Origin: Luminiphilus syltensis NOR5-1B | Lineage (GTDB): Bacteria > Pseudomonadota > Gammaproteobacteria > Pseudomonadales > Halieaceae | Length of the DNA: 64,000 bases | Reading direction: 5' to 3' | NCBI RefSeq assembly: GCF_000158175.1 | Contig: NZ_DS999411.1 | Location: 1,238,563 to 1,302,562, forward strand | Part shown: positions 62,835 through 64,000 of the stretch, piece by piece | Position numbering within the stretch: position 1 is the first letter of the stretch | Layout of the letters: each line of letters opens with the position of its first letter | The notes under the pieces: generated by a model | Database searches by the model: none | What the model was told of the DNA's origin: nothing | Seen by the model: the letters and a program-made list of their open reading frames with translations, nothing else | Program-made: the position numbers and the translations under genes

Positions 62835-64000
62835 ATGAAAATTTTGCTCTCTGAAGCACCGGAACAAACTGCTGCACCAGTATCCGTTGGGGGTGGGGAA
62901 GATAAGTCTCCATCCCTGATCGGCGGCGCAATGATCATTGCAGGTACGGCTATTGGCGCGGGTATGTTCTCGTTGCCGGTTGTTGCATCAGGGATGTGGT
63001 TTAACTGGTCGGTGATCTGCCTGATTCTGACGTTTTTTTTTATGTACCACTCAGGTTTGATGATACTGGAGACGAACCTGAATTATCCCGTTGGATCCAG
63101 CTTTGATACGATCACGAAAGATACGTTGGGGCCGGTCTGGAACTTGATAAACGGCCTGTCGATTGTGTTTGTTCTCTATGTCTTGACCTATGCTTACATC
63201 AGTGCCGGAAGCTCAATTATTAATCAAACTCTGGAGAGTACACTCGGCATCGTCGCGCCGCCAAAAATTTCTGGGCTGATATTTTCTTTCAGTTTGGCTT
63301 TTGTTGTCTGGTTGAGTACCAAAACTGTGGACCGCATTACCACCATTTTATTGGGAGCAATGGTGGTTACGTTTTTTATGTATGCGGGGAATATAACAAG
63401 TAATCTCAAGTCAGCTCTGTTATTTGATCGCGAGGGAGCTGGTGTGCAGTATTTTCCATTTATATTTGCGGCATTGCCATTTTTTGTTGCGTCATTTGGC
63501 TTCCATGCCAATGTTCCGAGCTTGATGAAATATTATGGAAAAGAGCCCATAAAAATTAGGAAGTGTTTGTTATACGGCTCCTTGTTGCCACTGGTGATCT
63601 ACCTTTTGTGGCAGGCTAGTGTCTTCGGAAGTATATCGCGGCAGGCTTTTATAGAGATTATCGATCAGGGGGGTAATGTAGGTGTACTTGTGAATGCGAT
63701 GGGCAGCGCAGCTGAAGGTCAATTCACGCATACCCTTCTCAATGTATTCTCAAATTTTGCCGTAACCTCATCTTTTCTTGGGGTGAGCTTAGGACTATTT
63801 GACTATATTGCGGATAAATATAAATTTAGTGACAGCGGATTGGGTCGTTTGAAAACTGCGGCCGTTACCTTTATTCCTCCCACCATCGGTGGGGTGCTGT
63901 ATCCGGGTGGTTTTATTTATGCTATCGGATTTGCCGGTCTGGCCGGCGCGATATGGGGGATTATCGTGCCAGCACTTATGGTCAAGAGCAGCCGTGAACG
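62835..64000 (+). CDS. Aromatic amino acid permease (HAAAP family, TyrP/Mtr-like), 3' end outside window
   Basis: The frame runs open from ATG 62835 (AGGG four bases upstream) to the window end, 388 codons. After a polar N-terminus, GGAMIIAGTAIGAGMFSLPV is the first helix with the family's Gly-rich motif, followed by about ten further hydrophobic segments, among them ILETNLNYPVGSSFDTITKD and PFFVASFGFHANVPSLMKYY, both hallmarks of the tryptophan/tyrosine permeases. It is a proton symporter in the inner membrane. Only the last residues of the usual ~400-residue length are missing. Confidence 0.9.
   Translation, partial: MKILLSEAPEQTAAPVSVGGGEDKSPSLIGGAMIIAGTAIGAGMFSLPVVASGMWFNWSVICLILTFFFMYHSGLMILETNLNYPVGSSFDTITKDTLGPVWNLINGLSIVFVLYVLTYAYISAGSSIINQTLESTLGIVAPPKISGLIFSFSLAFVVWLSTKTVDRITTILLGAMVVTFFMYAGNITSNLKSALLFDREGAGVQYFPFIFAALPFFVASFGFHANVPSLMKYYGKEPIKIRKCLLYGSLLPLVIYLLWQASVFGSISRQAFIEIIDQGGNVGVLVNAMGSAAEGQFTHTLLNVFSNFAVTSSFLGVSLGLFDYIADKYKFSDSGLGRLKTAAVTFIPPTIGGVLYPGGFIYAIGFAGLAGAIWGIIVPALMVKSSRE

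Overview
The window reads as chromosome of an aerobic, heterotrophic, probably marine gammaproteobacterium. The pointers are two large TonB-dependent receptors, a complete phage-shock operon, a wax ester synthase/DGAT, P450 and short-chain dehydrogenase genes, sulfatases and three proteins resembling the 'midcut-by-XrtH' exosortase substrates. A lineage such as Halieaceae/Cellvibrionales fits, but that is inference from gene content. No rRNA, tRNA or CRISPR array was seen. Two segments are visibly AT-richer than the GC-rich core: the first ~2.7 kb (surface polysaccharide genes) and roughly 57.4-64 kb (sulfatase/MarR segment).

Layout. 1-6.3 kb: the end of a polysaccharide locus (membrane protein, an SQD1-type synthase gene broken by two small indels, a family 2 glycosyltransferase), then an IS3-family element abutting the relic of an older IS3-like element, a sugar epimerase and a tyrosine recombinase. 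6.3-8.3 kb: a graveyard of toxin-antitoxin genes (mazE with a gutted mazF, truncated DUF3024 gene, intact yefM-yoeB, broken vapC). 8.4-11.3 kb: LysE and MFS transporters and galE. 11.7-16.4 kb: a four-gene operon for a type I secretion-like tripartite system whose ABC subunit lacks recognisable ATPase motifs, followed by yaiI. 16.4-17.3 kb: a GNAT/DUF1778 toxin-antitoxin pair with a multi-box operator.

17.5-32.7 kb is ordinary core metabolism with three curiosities: an encapsulated-ferritin homologue without shell or cargo tag, a WS/DGAT with a histone-H1-like lysine-rich tail, and a dispersed intergenic repeat. It also holds an aminotransferase, PQQ-type sugar dehydrogenase, methyltransferase, yheS, a TonB receptor, mgtE and a diguanylate cyclase. 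33-35 kb is a psp operon (small membrane protein, pspA, pspB, pspC) behind a sigma-54-type promoter. Midcut-like proteins lie at 35.1, 42.3 and 43.3 kb, on either side of an RND/LolA-like fusion with a DUF1302-type barrel and a fatty acid hydroxylase.

44-57.5 kb is a catabolic region: kelch protein, three SDRs, an ABM-type monooxygenase, a GlcG/HbpS protein, TonB receptor, glutathione S-transferase (plus a fossil GST end), SnoaL-like protein, cytochrome P450 and a cytoplasmic RdhA-like Fe-S protein. Together they suggest uptake and oxidation of a hydrophobic, possibly halogenated substrate. 57.9-62.7 kb carries two sulfatases around a marR gene; each sulfatase has the same 12-bp palindrome TTGACATRTCAA embedded in a promoter-like sequence. 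The window ends inside an aromatic amino acid permease gene.
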